From Nocardia cyriacigeorgica (GTDB lineage Bacteria; Actinomycetota; Actinomycetes; Mycobacteriales; Mycobacteriaceae): DNA of 64,000 bases. The position numbers were made by a program, and so were the translations under genes. Within the stretch, counting starts at the first letter, position 1, and each line of letters opens with the position of its first letter. The stretch is taken from positions 1 to 64,000 of the forward strand of contig NZ_JARWNX010000018.1 in assembly GCF_029868385.1 (NCBI RefSeq). Reading direction: 5' to 3'. This document shows positions 1 through 8,151 of the stretch, one piece after another. The notes beneath the pieces were generated by a model that made no database searches, was not told the origin of the DNA, and was given only the letters and a program-made list of their open reading frames with translations.

Positions 1-125
1 CGCGGTGATGTAAGTCGCGATGACGTGAGTCGCGGTTGCGTAAAGACCCCCACCCCACCGAAACCGCACCGATACAACGGCTGGTCACACCTCAATTTTC
101 GAGCGAAGCGAGACCGAGCCCCAAA

Positions 126-216
126 GTTCGCGGCCCGTCTCGCGTCTCCGCTGCCGCTGCGCAAGCCGAAGGCAAGCAGCGGCAGCGGAGACGCGAGACC
201 CAAAGGGGCCGCGAAC
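126..216. repeat. Dispersed palindromic repeat, copy 1
   Basis: A 91-bp element bounded by GTTCGCGGCCC on the left and GGGGCCGCGAAC on the right. Inside it is a perfect 24-bp inverted repeat (137-160 and 176-199) around a 15-nt loop containing CCGAAGGCAA. A second copy lies in opposite orientation at 26400-26489, with the same boundaries, loop and length to within one base. It looks like a short non-coding repeat (REP or MITE-like). It lies downstream of the minus-strand GGCT-like gene and may also act as a terminator. No transposase is nearby. Confidence 0.75.
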
Positions 217-327
217 ACGCGACGCCGCAGGCGGCGCAAATCAAACACAGCCCGCGAACACGCGACGCCGCAGGCGGCGCAAATCAAACACAGCCCGCGA
301 ACACGCGACGCCGCAGGCGGCGCAAAT
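211..327. repeat. 43-bp direct tandem repeat, about 2.7 copies
   Basis: Units start at 211, 254 and 297 with identical sequence. Each begins GCGAACACGCGACGCCGCAG and the first two end AAACACAGCCC. The third unit breaks off at the stop codon of the minus-strand GGCT-like gene (327-329). The first unit overlaps the right end of the palindromic repeat at 126-216. Each unit carries a short GC-rich hairpin (CCGCaggcGG). The units abut without spacers, so this is not a CRISPR array. Confidence 0.85.
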
Positions 328-806
328 TATGCAGAGTAGTTACCGGGGCCTACGTTGCGGCTGTTGCGGGTGCGCAGGGCGTGGACGTAGTCCTCGGGGG
401 CGCCTGCTTTCTCCGCGGCGTCGGCCATCACGCCGATATAGCGGGCCGAGGGCAGTCCGCCCTCATAGGCGTCGAGGACGTAGAGCCACGCCAGGATCGG
501 TTCGGTGCCGCTACCCGGACTCGGGGTGACCCGCAGCCGGATCTTGCGATGGATACCGAAATCCGAGCCCTCCCAGCGGTCGAGTCGCTGTTCGTCCTCG
601 GGTGAGACGTCGTAGAGCACGACGAACACCCGCGAGCCCGGTTCTTCGACGACGGTTGCCAGCGGGCCTTCCCAACCGATGTCGTCGCCGCTGAAGGTGA
701 GGCGCCAGCCCTCCAGCCACCCCGTTCCCGACATGGGGGAGTGCGGACAGCGCTCGAGCATCTGGGACGAGTCCATGTTGGACCCGTAAGCGGCGTAGAT
801 CGGCAC
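327..806 (-). CDS. Gamma-glutamylcyclotransferase-like (AIG2/GGCT) family protein
   Basis: A 159-residue protein starting at a GTG, with the family signature YAAYGSNM at residues 4-11. The YGSN loop binds the gamma-glutamyl substrate in GGCT-fold enzymes. An LDRWEG motif sits where the family's catalytic glutamate lies. A likely role is cyclising gamma-glutamyl amides or amines, but the true substrate cannot be read from sequence. The frame stays open upstream to 1313, but that stretch overlaps lpdA and is not family-like, so the start just before the signature was chosen. It is divergent from lpdA (132-bp gap), and the tandem repeat begins at its stop codon. Confidence 0.82.
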   Translation of the reverse strand: MPIYAAYGSNMDSSQMLERCPHSPMSGTGWLEGWRLTFSGDDIGWEGPLATVVEEPGSRVFVVLYDVSPEDEQRLDRWEGSDFGIHRKIRLRVTPSPGSGTEPILAWLYVLDAYEGGLPSARYIGVMADAAEKAGAPEDYVHALRTRNSRNVGPGNYSA

Positions 807-938
807 CAGGAAAGGGTAACCGGTGTTGGATTTGCCGTGCTTGCGGCGCGGCCTACCGCGTCGATCCGGCGCGGGCCCGGCCGGATAACGTTGACGAGAA
901 CCGGAGATCCCGGTCCAACTGCTCGAGCGGAGGTATCC

Positions 939-2342
939 ATGACCCGCATTGCGATCATCGGTGGCGGACCGGCCGGTTACGAGGCGGCGCTGGTGGCGGC
1001 CCAGCACGGCGCCGAGGTCACGCTGATCGACGCCGACGGCATCGGTGGGGCGTGTGTGCTGTGGGATTGTGTGCCGTCCAAGACCTTCATCGCCTCTACC
1101 GGGGTGCGCACCGATCTTCGTCGCGCCCGCGATCTCGGGATCACCCTCGATCCGAGTCAGGCCACGGTGCGGTTGCCCGAGGTGAACTCGCGGGTCAAGG
1201 CGCTGGCGCTGGCGCAGTCCTCCGATATCCGCTCCAAGTTGCAGACCGTCGGGGTGCGGGTGCTCGCGGGCCGCGGGCAGTTGATCGATCGGGCCACCGG
1301 CCTGGCCGCGCATCGGGTGCGTGCGCTCCTCGACGACGGAACCGAACAGGTCGTCGAGGCCGAGGTGGTGCTCATCGCCACCGGTGCGAGCCCGCGGGTG
1401 CTGCCGGGCGCCGAACCCGACGGTGAGCGCATTCTCAACTGGCGTCAGCTCTACGACCTGACCGAACTACCGGAGACCCTCGTGGTGGTCGGTTCCGGTG
1501 TGACCGGCGCCGAATTCGTTTCCGCGTACACCGAAATGGGTGTGCGGGTGAAGCTGGTGTCCAGCCGCGACCGGGTGCTGCCGGGTGAGGACGCGGACGC
1601 GGCCCTGGTGTTGGAGGAGGCGCTGGCCGAGCGCGGGGTCGAGCTGGTCAAGCACGCGCGCGCCGATGCCGTGGAGCGCACCGCAGACGGCATCGTGGTG
1701 AAACTGGCCGACGGCCGCACCGTGTCCGGCTCGCATGCGCTGATGACCGTCGGTTCGACGCCCAATACCGCCGAGCTCGGTTTGGAGCAGGTTGGCATCG
1801 AACTCGATCGCGGCGGCTACCTGCGCGTCGACCGTGTCTCGCGCACCGCGGTGCCCGGCATCTACGCCGCCGGTGACTGCACCGGTCTGCTGCCGCTGGC
1901 CTCGGTGGCCGCCATGCAGGGCCGGATCGCGATGTATCACGCGCTGGGTGAGGGTGTGAACCCGATCCGGCTCAAGACCGTCGCCTCGGCGGTGTTCACC
2001 CGGCCGGAGATCGCCACCGTCGGCGTCGGTCAGACCGCCATCGACAATGGTGAGGTCCCCGCCCGGACGGTGATGCTGCCGCTGAACACCAATCCGCGCG
2101 CGAAGATGTCGGGGTTGCGGCGCGGCTTCGTGAAGATCTTCTGCCGTCCGGCCACCGGTGTGGTCATCGGCGGCGTGGTGGTGGCGCCGATCGCCTCGGA
2201 GCTGATCCTGCCGATCGCCCTTGCGGTACAGAACAATCTGACCGTCACCGATCTGGCCCAGACGTTCTCGGTGTATCCCTCGCTGACCGGGTCGGTGACC
2301 GAGGCCGCGCGGCAGCTGATGCGCCACGACGATCTGGACTGA
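939..2342 (+). CDS. lpdA: NAD(P)H-quinone reductase LpdA, flavoprotein disulfide reductase family
   Basis: A 467-residue protein very similar along its length to mycobacterial LpdA (Rv3303c). It has an N-terminal FAD site (GGGPAGYEAA), a second nucleotide site (VVGSGVTGAEF), the FAD motif GIYAAGDCTG and a C-terminal dimerisation domain. The family member in mycobacteria transfers electrons from NAD(P)H to quinones. Unlike Rv3303c as I recall it (GGAAVLDDC), this copy has both active-site cysteines, C39 and C44. However, the C-terminal His of true disulfide reductases is replaced by Tyr in the segment VYPSLTGSVTEAA. The start ATG has GCGGAGG upstream (927-933). In M. tuberculosis lpdA is next to glpD2; here glpK and glpD lie a few kb downstream. 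Confidence 0.93.
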   Translation: MTRIAIIGGGPAGYEAALVAAQHGAEVTLIDADGIGGACVLWDCVPSKTFIASTGVRTDLRRARDLGITLDPSQATVRLPEVNSRVKALALAQSSDIRSKLQTVGVRVLAGRGQLIDRATGLAAHRVRALLDDGTEQVVEAEVVLIATGASPRVLPGAEPDGERILNWRQLYDLTELPETLVVVGSGVTGAEFVSAYTEMGVRVKLVSSRDRVLPGEDADAALVLEEALAERGVELVKHARADAVERTADGIVVKLADGRTVSGSHALMTVGSTPNTAELGLEQVGIELDRGGYLRVDRVSRTAVPGIYAAGDCTGLLPLASVAAMQGRIAMYHALGEGVNPIRLKTVASAVFTRPEIATVGVGQTAIDNGEVPARTVMLPLNTNPRAKMSGLRRGFVKIFCRPATGVVIGGVVVAPIASELILPIALAVQNNLTVTDLAQTFSVYPSLTGSVTEAARQLMRHDDLD

Positions 2343-2348
2343 GTGGCG

Positions 2349-2363
2349 CCTGTCCGGGACAGG
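2349..2363 (+). terminator. Weak hairpin after lpdA
   Basis: CCTGTCC and GGACAGG form a short stem directly after the lpdA stop codon, with no T tract. It could act as an intrinsic terminator, but the stem is short. The rest of 2343-2595 shows nothing else I can name beyond the ribosome binding site of the next gene. Confidence 0.3.
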
Positions 2364-2595
2364 GCGAGTGTTCCTGTGAGTGGGTAGGTTTCGTCACGTT
2401 GCCTGTACGGCACAGTTGTGGTTCACTTCCCGCAGAGATGCGATCGATGGGTGGTCGTGTGGTTTGGTGTCGGGGGATTTCCTTTCCTGACGCGAACGGC
2501 GGGCAGCCCTGGGCTGTTGCAGCCCGAGCGTCTCACCAAAGACAGCTGAGTGTGGTCCGCGCGCGACCGCACCCGGGAAAGGGATTGGGCGAAAA

Positions 2596-3663
2596 GTGAA
2601 ACATCGTAAGCCGAGTCGGGCGCAGCGAGCGATGGCGAGTACTTCGTTGCCGCTGGCCACCGCGGCGGCCGTAGCCACTCTGTTCGCATCGCCGGCGGGG
2701 GCCGTTCCGAACGAACAACCGGACAACCCGGCGCCGACGCAGGACGAGTCGCCGAGCCAGCCGGGCACCACGCAGCCGGAGCAGTCGCAGTCGCCGACGC
2801 AGCCGGGTGTCACCAACCCGGAGCAGCCGCAGAGCCCGCAGGGCAATGCCACGCCGAGCCAGCCGGGAGTCACCACCCCGAACACCGAGAACAACGATCA
2901 GAAGGACCCGAAGCTGGCCGGTCCGCGCCAGCCCGGTGTCACCGCGCCGCGCGTGGCGCCGCTGCCGGTGCCCGGTCAGGGCCCGGTGCAGCCGGTGGTC
3001 GTGCCCGAGCAGAAGCCGGGCGAGGGTGATCCGAACCGTCCCGGCGCCATCGACCCGCGCGCCGAGGGTGTCGTCACGCCGGAGGGTGACTCCGAGGCCG
3101 AACCGGCCATCGACGACGACACCGCCCGCGCCATCGTGCCCGGTGCCGAGTCCGAGACCCAGACCCTGGTGCAGCCGCAGTGGGAGGCCCCGCGCCTCGA
3201 CGCCGCTCCGGCCGCTCCGGTCGTCCAGATGACCGGCCCGCACGCCGAGGTCGGCGCCACCATCGATGGCGGTAGCCTGCTGCCCGGCCACCTGGCCAAC
3301 ACTCACCACTTCACCAACGAGGCCGGTTACGTCGGCACCGTCGGCTACAGCACGCCCACCGGTCGCGGTGACGCGGGCATCGCGTGGGAGTTCCTGGACC
3401 AGGACCACATCAAGGTGAACACCTTCACCGGTGGCGCGGGCCTGGCCGACAACAAGTTCGAGACGGTGCTCGACACCACGCAGCTCAATGCCGCGAAGGC
3501 GACCGTCGAGCAGTGGATCGCTCAGCAGCCGGGCGGCGTCGCTGCGCTGGAGGCGGCCTCGCAGGTTAAACTGCCGACTATCGTGCAACCGGGCAACTTC
3601 GACCCGCAGACGATCAATGTCGCTGGCGTCACCACCCAGTGGGGTGGTTCGCTCCAGTACTGA
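2596..3663 (+). CDS. Secreted Pro/Gln-rich protein with QPGVT-type repeats, function unknown
   Basis: A 355-residue protein with an N-terminal signal peptide: basic residues to about 10, hydrophobic segment 17-35, cleavage probably after the AGA near residue 36. A low-complexity segment to about residue 130 is rich in Pro, Gln, Asn and Ser. It repeats SQPGTTQPE, TQPGVTNPE, SQPGVTTPN and RQPGVTAPR. The C-terminal part (about 215-355) looks folded and contains no cysteine. Translation probably starts at GTG 2596, with GGGAAAGGG upstream (2577-2585). The same upstream words, CGGGAAAGG then ATTGGG, precede the next gene. I do not recognise a domain. It is probably an exported, wall-associated or extracellular protein. 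Confidence 0.8.
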   Translation: MKHRKPSRAQRAMASTSLPLATAAAVATLFASPAGAVPNEQPDNPAPTQDESPSQPGTTQPEQSQSPTQPGVTNPEQPQSPQGNATPSQPGVTTPNTENNDQKDPKLAGPRQPGVTAPRVAPLPVPGQGPVQPVVVPEQKPGEGDPNRPGAIDPRAEGVVTPEGDSEAEPAIDDDTARAIVPGAESETQTLVQPQWEAPRLDAAPAAPVVQMTGPHAEVGATIDGGSLLPGHLANTHHFTNEAGYVGTVGYSTPTGRGDAGIAWEFLDQDHIKVNTFTGGAGLADNKFETVLDTTQLNAAKATVEQWIAQQPGGVAALEAASQVKLPTIVQPGNFDPQTINVAGVTTQWGGSLQY

Positions 3664-3735
3664 TATGTACTGATTCGACGGGTGGGGCGGTCGTTCGCGG
3701 CCGCCCCACACGTGTGTTCCGGGAAAGGATTGGGT

Positions 3736-4761
3736 GTGTCCGGCGAGGGCGAAGGCAAGGACAGCGGGTCCGGCGGTTCGGATTTCGGCCCGCCGGTGGG
3801 GGACTTCGGGCCTCCGATGTCGGATTTCGGTCCGCCGCTCAGCGATTTCGGCCCGCCGACCACCGGTGGTCCCGATGTGGGGTGGCAGGCCGAACCGGCG
3901 CCCGAGAAACCTGGTCTGACCTGGCGCCCGGCCGGTGAGCCCGCGCCCGAGCCGCCGCCGAACCTCCCCCCACCGCCGCCGCAGTTCCGTGCGCCGGACA
4001 GTACGACCTTCCCGGACAATCCGCCGCGGCCGCCGCGCCCTGAACCCGCGGATGTGGGGGAGGACCGGACGGTGCGCATGTCGACCACCGAGGACGAGAG
4101 CTGGTGGAACCAGCCGACCAAGTCCGGTGAGCCGCCCGCACCGCCCACCGAGCCCGCGCGGGAGTCGGGTCTGTCCTGGGCCGATGATCCGATCGCCAAA
4201 CGACTGACACCGCAGTCGGTGAGCGAGGCGCTCGCGCGTCCGGCCAAACCGAAACGTCCGATGGGGCCGATCATTGCCGGTTCGGCCGCCGTCATCGCCG
4301 TACTGGTCGCGCTCACCCTGACCATCGTGCTGATGACCGGCGACGACAGCGACGCCGAATCCGCCCAGGCACCCGCCACCACCAGCGCGGCCCTGAGTTG
4401 CCCGGCCAGCAAGGACGGCAAGGTCACCGTCGGTAACGGCGCGGGCGATACCTCGAGCGGGGCGGGGGCCATTCTCGGTTACCAGCATGCGTTCTACTCG
4501 ACGCGTGACGGTGCGAAGGCGCATACCTTCGCCGCACCGGGCGCGAACGTGCTGCCCGTCGCGGATCTCCAGCGGGTCATCGATGACGAGATCCCGCAGG
4601 GCACCACCTACTGCCTGCGCATCACCGAGCGTGAGCCCGCTCTCTTCGACGTCGATCTGACCGAGCACCGTCCCGACGGGAGGACATTCGTGTACGCGCA
4701 GACCGTGCAGACCGTCGAGCAGGACGGTAAGAATCTGATCTTCGTCATCCTCGACCGATGA
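3736..4761 (+). CDS. Single-pass membrane protein with Pro-rich cytoplasmic tail, function unknown
   Basis: A 341-residue protein predicted from GTG 3736, with GGGAAAGGA at 3721-3729. A Pro/Gly-rich N-terminal half of about 170 residues contains four DFGPP repeats near its start. A single membrane segment follows (MGPIIAGSAAVIAVLVALT, about residues 176-200), then an extracytoplasmic domain of about 140 residues with two widely spaced Cys (in LSCPAS and TTYCLRI) that could form a disulfide. The layout resembles actinobacterial envelope proteins with a disordered cytoplasmic tail and a small external domain. No catalytic motif is visible. It lies 72 bp after the QPGVT-repeat protein and is probably co-transcribed with it. 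Confidence 0.78.
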   Translation: MSGEGEGKDSGSGGSDFGPPVGDFGPPMSDFGPPLSDFGPPTTGGPDVGWQAEPAPEKPGLTWRPAGEPAPEPPPNLPPPPPQFRAPDSTTFPDNPPRPPRPEPADVGEDRTVRMSTTEDESWWNQPTKSGEPPAPPTEPARESGLSWADDPIAKRLTPQSVSEALARPAKPKRPMGPIIAGSAAVIAVLVALTLTIVLMTGDDSDAESAQAPATTSAALSCPASKDGKVTVGNGAGDTSSGAGAILGYQHAFYSTRDGAKAHTFAAPGANVLPVADLQRVIDDEIPQGTTYCLRITEREPALFDVDLTEHRPDGRTFVYAQTVQTVEQDGKNLIFVILDR

Positions 4762-4917
4762 GCCGAAGGGCTGACCCGATCTGAAAGACTCGCGATGCGT
4801 GCTTCATGAAAATCACATGAGCACAACAACTTTCGCTGTTCGTGCGCGGAGATTGCCATTGCGTTGCGCGGATTCTCTCCGGTAGGGTTCGAGACGGAAT
4901 CAAGGGAGGGAGTACCC

Positions 4918-5115
4918 ATGTTGAAGAAGTCGTTCGCCGGTGCCGTGATCGTGGCCGGTCTGCTGTCTGCCGGGTCGGTCGTCGCACCGGCCATCGCGGT
5001 GGCGGGTCCTTGTCAGCCGGGCGTCACCACGGACTGTAAGGAATCCAGGAAGCAGCCGCCGTGCCAGCCCGGCGTGACGAAGGACTGCAAGGGCACGAAG
5101 CCTCAGCGGCGGTAA
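4918..5115 (+). CDS. Small secreted protein with two PCQPGVT repeats
   Basis: A 65-residue protein. A clear signal peptide (MLKKSFAGAVIVAGLLSAGS then APAIAVAG) leaves a mature peptide of about 35 residues. This consists mostly of two copies of PCQPGVT-[TK]-DCK joined by a basic linker, giving four cysteines and possibly two disulfides. A good ribosome site, GGGAGGG (4904-4910), precedes the ATG. A TAGGGT at 4883-4888 could be the -10 box. The QPGVT word recurs in the secreted protein at 2596-3663, suggesting related exported proteins. Function unknown. A strong terminator follows. Confidence 0.78.
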   Translation: MLKKSFAGAVIVAGLLSAGSVVAPAIAVAGPCQPGVTTDCKESRKQPPCQPGVTKDCKGTKPQRR

Positions 5116-5131
5116 TCCGCGAGGATGAACA

Positions 5132-5167
5132 ACGGCCCCATCTCGGTCACGAGATGGGGCCGTTTCT
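5132..5167 (+). terminator. Intrinsic terminator after the small QPGVT protein
   Basis: A perfect 14-bp stem (5132-5145 with 5150-5163) around the loop GTCA, followed by TTCTTTC. It is the best intrinsic terminator in this part of the window and separates the secreted-protein cluster from the aminotransferase. Confidence 0.9.
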
Positions 5168-5187
5168 TTCCCTCATTGCCCCTATTC

Positions 5188-5204
5188 GTCTCAATATATG
5201 AGAC
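5188..5204. promoter_or_regulatory. Palindromic operator candidate upstream of aminotransferase
   Basis: GTCTCAATATATGAGAC has 6-bp arms around five bases and lies in the 113-bp gap before the aminotransferase. The AT-rich centre could overlap a -10 region. A regulator dimer site is plausible, but no dedicated regulator gene is adjacent. Confidence 0.4.
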
Positions 5205-5276
5205 AGTGATTTCACATCATGGTTAGCGGCATGCGACAGTGGAGGCGGCGCACCTCGCGTAATCCCTGGAGGTTCC

Positions 5277-6482
5277 ATGTCGCAGCACCTGCCCCCGCTG
5301 GCCGGACGGCTGAGCGGCCTGACCAGCTCGGCCATCCGTGACCTGCTCAAACTCACCGCTCGCGCGGAGATCATCAGCCTCGCCGGTGGTCTACCCGACG
5401 CGGCGTTGATGCCGGCCGAACGAATCGCGGTAGCCGCCGACGCCGCCCTACGCGACGCCGCCGCCCTCCAGTACACCGAATCGCCCGGATGGGGGCCGCT
5501 GCGCACGGTCTTGGCCGAACGTGAGAGCGCCCGGCTGGGGCGTACCGTCGCGCTCGACGAGGTGTTCGTCACCCACGGTTCCCAGCAGGCGTTATCGCTG
5601 CTGTCGGAGGTGTTGCTCGATCCGGGCGCACTGGTCGTCGTCGAGGACCCGGCCTATGTGGGGGCGCTGCAAGTCTTCCGGGCGGCGGGCGCGCGGATCG
5701 TGGCATTGCCGTTGGATGCCGACGGTATGCGGATGGATCTGCTCGATGAGCTGCTCGCACGTGGTGAACGTCCCGCAGTGGTGCACACCGTGAGCAACTT
5801 CCACAACCCCGGCGGCGTCACCATGAGTCCGGCGCGACGCCGTGAGCTGGCCGCGCTGGCCGACCGGTACGGCTTCTGGGTGATCGAGGACGACCCGTAC
5901 GGCGAACTGTGGTTCGACAAACCCGCCCCGGAACCGGTCGCGACCTACTCGCCGAAGGTGATCCGGCTGTCGAGCGCATCCAAGATCCTGGCGCCGACCC
6001 TGCGGGTGGGCTGGATGGTCGCGCCGGACCCGGTGTGCCGCGCGGTGGAACTGCTCAAACAGGGCGCCGATCTGTGCGGTTCGGCGCTGACCCAGCAGAT
6101 CGCGACCGACCTGCTCGCCGACACCGACTGGCTCACCGACCATATCGACACCGTTCGCGCCGCGTATGCCGAACGCGCGAGCGTGCTGGTCACCAGCGTG
6201 CGCGAACGCTTCGGCAACCGGCTCACCTGCACCGACGCCGATGGCGGCATGTTCGTCTGGGCGGACTTCACCGACGGCACCGATACCGCGACGCTGCTAC
6301 CGCACGCGCTCGACGCCGGAGTCGCCTACGTTCCCGGACAGGCGTTCTCGGTGAGCACGCCGCGCCCGCATTCGCTGCGCATGTGCTTCACCACGGGCGA
6401 TCCCGAGGCGCTGGCCGAAGCCGTGGCCCGCCTCGATCGCGCGGTGGCCGCGCAGGCTCCGGTTCAGTCGGCCCAGTTGTAG
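5277..6482 (+). CDS. PLP-dependent aminotransferase, LysN/MocR-type class I fold
   Basis: A 401-residue fold-type I aminotransferase without an N-terminal DNA-binding domain. Visible family features are SLAGGLPD near the N-terminus, the [11 protein letters not shown] segment, NFHNPGG (usually NPTG), DDPYGEL with the PLP-binding Asp/Tyr, and [15 protein letters not shown] with the Schiff-base Lys. Family members of this type transaminate 2-aminoadipate, aromatic or branched amino acids. 2-aminoadipate is made by the lat/pcd pair 15 kb away, so that substrate is possible but unproven. The start ATG follows CTGGAGG. Its 3' end overlaps the convergent glpK by 19 bp. Confidence 0.88.
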   Translation: MSQHLPPLAGRLSGLTSSAIRDLLKLTARAEIISLAGGLPDAALMPAERIAVAADAALRDAAALQYTESPGWGPLRTVLAERESARLGRTVALDEVFVTHGSQQALSLLSEVLLDPGALVVVEDPAYVGALQVFRAAGARIVALPLDADGMRMDLLDELLARGERPAVVHTVSNFHNPGGVTMSPARRRELAALADRYGFWVIEDDPYGELWFDKPAPEPVATYSPKVIRLSSASKILAPTLRVGWMVAPDPVCRAVELLKQGADLCGSALTQQIATDLLADTDWLTDHIDTVRAAYAERASVLVTSVRERFGNRLTCTDADGGMFVWADFTDGTDTATLLPHALDAGVAYVPGQAFSVSTPRPHSLRMCFTTGDPEALAEAVARLDRAVAAQAPVQSAQL

Positions 6483-7963
6483 GTGCGTTCGACGGCCTTG
6501 TTCCACGCCGCCAACCGCGCCTGACGATCGGCGTCGGTCATGGTGGGCTCCCAGGTCTTGTCGGCCGCCCAGTTGGCCTGGATATCCTCGGTGCCCGCCC
6601 AATAGCCGACGGCAAGCCCCGCCGCGTACGCGGCACCCAGCGCGGTGGTCTCGTTGACCACCGGCCGCACCACCGGGACACCGAGAATATCGGCCTGGAA
6701 CTGCATCAGCAGTTCATTGCTCACCATGCCACCGTCCACCTTGAGGGCAGTCAACTCCAGCCGCAGCTGCTGGGATTCGGCATCGGCGCGCATGGCGTCG
6801 GTGACCTCGCGGGTCTGGAACGCGGTGGATTCGAGCACGGCCCGTGCCAGATGGGCCTTGTTCACGAAACGGGTCAGACCCGCGATCACACCGCGCGCGT
6901 CCGGCCGCCAGCGTGGGGCGAACAAACCGGAGAACGCGGGCACGATATGGGCGCCGCCGTTGTCGTCGACACTGCGCGCCAGCGGTTCGATCTCGGCGGC
7001 GGAGGAGATGATGCCGAGGTTGTCGCGGAACCACTGCACCAGGGAGCCGGTGACGGCGATGGACCCCTCGAGCGCGTAGACCGGCGCCTGCTCGCCCAGG
7101 CGATAACACACGGTGGTGAGCAGACCGTGCTTGCTGAACACCGGCGTCGTCCCGGTGTTGAGCAACATGAAATTGCCCGTGCCGTAGGTGTTCTTGGCGT
7201 CGCCGGGTGACAGGCAGGCCTGGCCGAAGGTGGCGGCTTGCTGATCACCGAGGATGCCGGCCACCGGAACACCGGCGAGCGGTCCCGAGGTGATCTCCGC
7301 GTACACCTCCGATGAGCTGCGGATCTGCGGCAGCATCGCCATCGGCACACCGAATTCGGCGCAGATCTGACCGTCCCACTGGAGTGTGCGCAGGTCCATC
7401 AGCATGGTGCGCGAGGCATTGGTGACATCGGTCAGGTGCTGACCGGTCAGATTCCACAGCACCCAGCTGTCGACGGTGCCGAAGCACAGCTCACCCGCCT
7501 CGGCGCGTTCGCGCGCACCCTCCACGCGATCGAGGATCCACCGCAGCTTCGGGCCGGAGAAATACGTCGACAGCGGCAGCCCGGTCCGGTCCTGATACCT
7601 GGTCCGGCCGATATCGCCTGCCAGTTCGGTGCACAGCGCCTCGGTGCGGGTGTCCTGCCAGACGATGGCATTGTGGATCGGCTTGCCGGTGGTGCGGTCC
7701 CAGACGACGGTGGTCTCACGCTGATTGGTGACGCCGACCGCCGCGATCTCGGCGGCGGTGATACCGGCCGCGGTCAGCGCCTCGCCGAGCACGGCCTCGG
7801 TGTTGTGCCAGATCGTCTCGGCGTCGTGTTCCACCCAGCCCGGTTGCGGGAACAGCTGCTCGTGCTCGCGCTGGGCGATACCGGCGACGCGGCCCGCGCG
7901 GTCGAAAACGATGCACCGACTCGACGTCGTCCCCTGATCGATGGCGGCTACATAGCGTCGCAT
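6464..7963 (-). CDS. glpK: Glycerol kinase
   Basis: A 499-residue FGGY-family sugar kinase that phosphorylates glycerol with ATP to glycerol 3-phosphate. It has the N-terminal phosphate-binding [10 protein letters not shown], the GlpK-typical [11 protein letters not shown] and NQRETT segments, and the second FGGY signature around [17 protein letters not shown]. Full family length. The ATG is probably leaderless: TAGCCT lies 6 nt upstream on the minus strand. It is divergent from glpD (188 bp), giving a glycerol to dihydroxyacetone phosphate module. The C-terminal end is convergent with, and overlaps, the aminotransferase gene. Confidence 0.97.
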   Translation of the reverse strand: MRRYVAAIDQGTTSSRCIVFDRAGRVAGIAQREHEQLFPQPGWVEHDAETIWHNTEAVLGEALTAAGITAAEIAAVGVTNQRETTVVWDRTTGKPIHNAIVWQDTRTEALCTELAGDIGRTRYQDRTGLPLSTYFSGPKLRWILDRVEGARERAEAGELCFGTVDSWVLWNLTGQHLTDVTNASRTMLMDLRTLQWDGQICAEFGVPMAMLPQIRSSSEVYAEITSGPLAGVPVAGILGDQQAATFGQACLSPGDAKNTYGTGNFMLLNTGTTPVFSKHGLLTTVCYRLGEQAPVYALEGSIAVTGSLVQWFRDNLGIISSAAEIEPLARSVDDNGGAHIVPAFSGLFAPRWRPDARGVIAGLTRFVNKAHLARAVLESTAFQTREVTDAMRADAESQQLRLELTALKVDGGMVSNELLMQFQADILGVPVVRPVVNETTALGAAYAAGLAVGYWAGTEDIQANWAADKTWEPTMTDADRQARLAAWNKAVERTYNWAD

Positions 7964-8151
7964 TGGTGCAGGCTACCGGAACCAGCGGCCGGTCACGGCG
8001 GGCTCGGGCAACCAGGAACCGCAGGCGCGCAAGGGCGTCGCGCGCATGCGGTGCGCCCACGGCGATAGGGTGTATCCCGAAGCTCGAACGCGCCCGATCC
8101 AGGACCACAACGTCGACCACCGGCGCTTGCGTCGGTTGGAGGAGCCGAGCA

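Noticed and set aside
211..327. Possible CRISPR array
   Set aside because: Units are contiguous without spacers and there is no cas gene.
2533..4668. 711-codon open frame on the minus strand
   Set aside because: Antisense to two well-supported exported proteins; composition is Arg/Gly/Leu-rich as expected for a shadow of high-GC coding DNA, with no domain.
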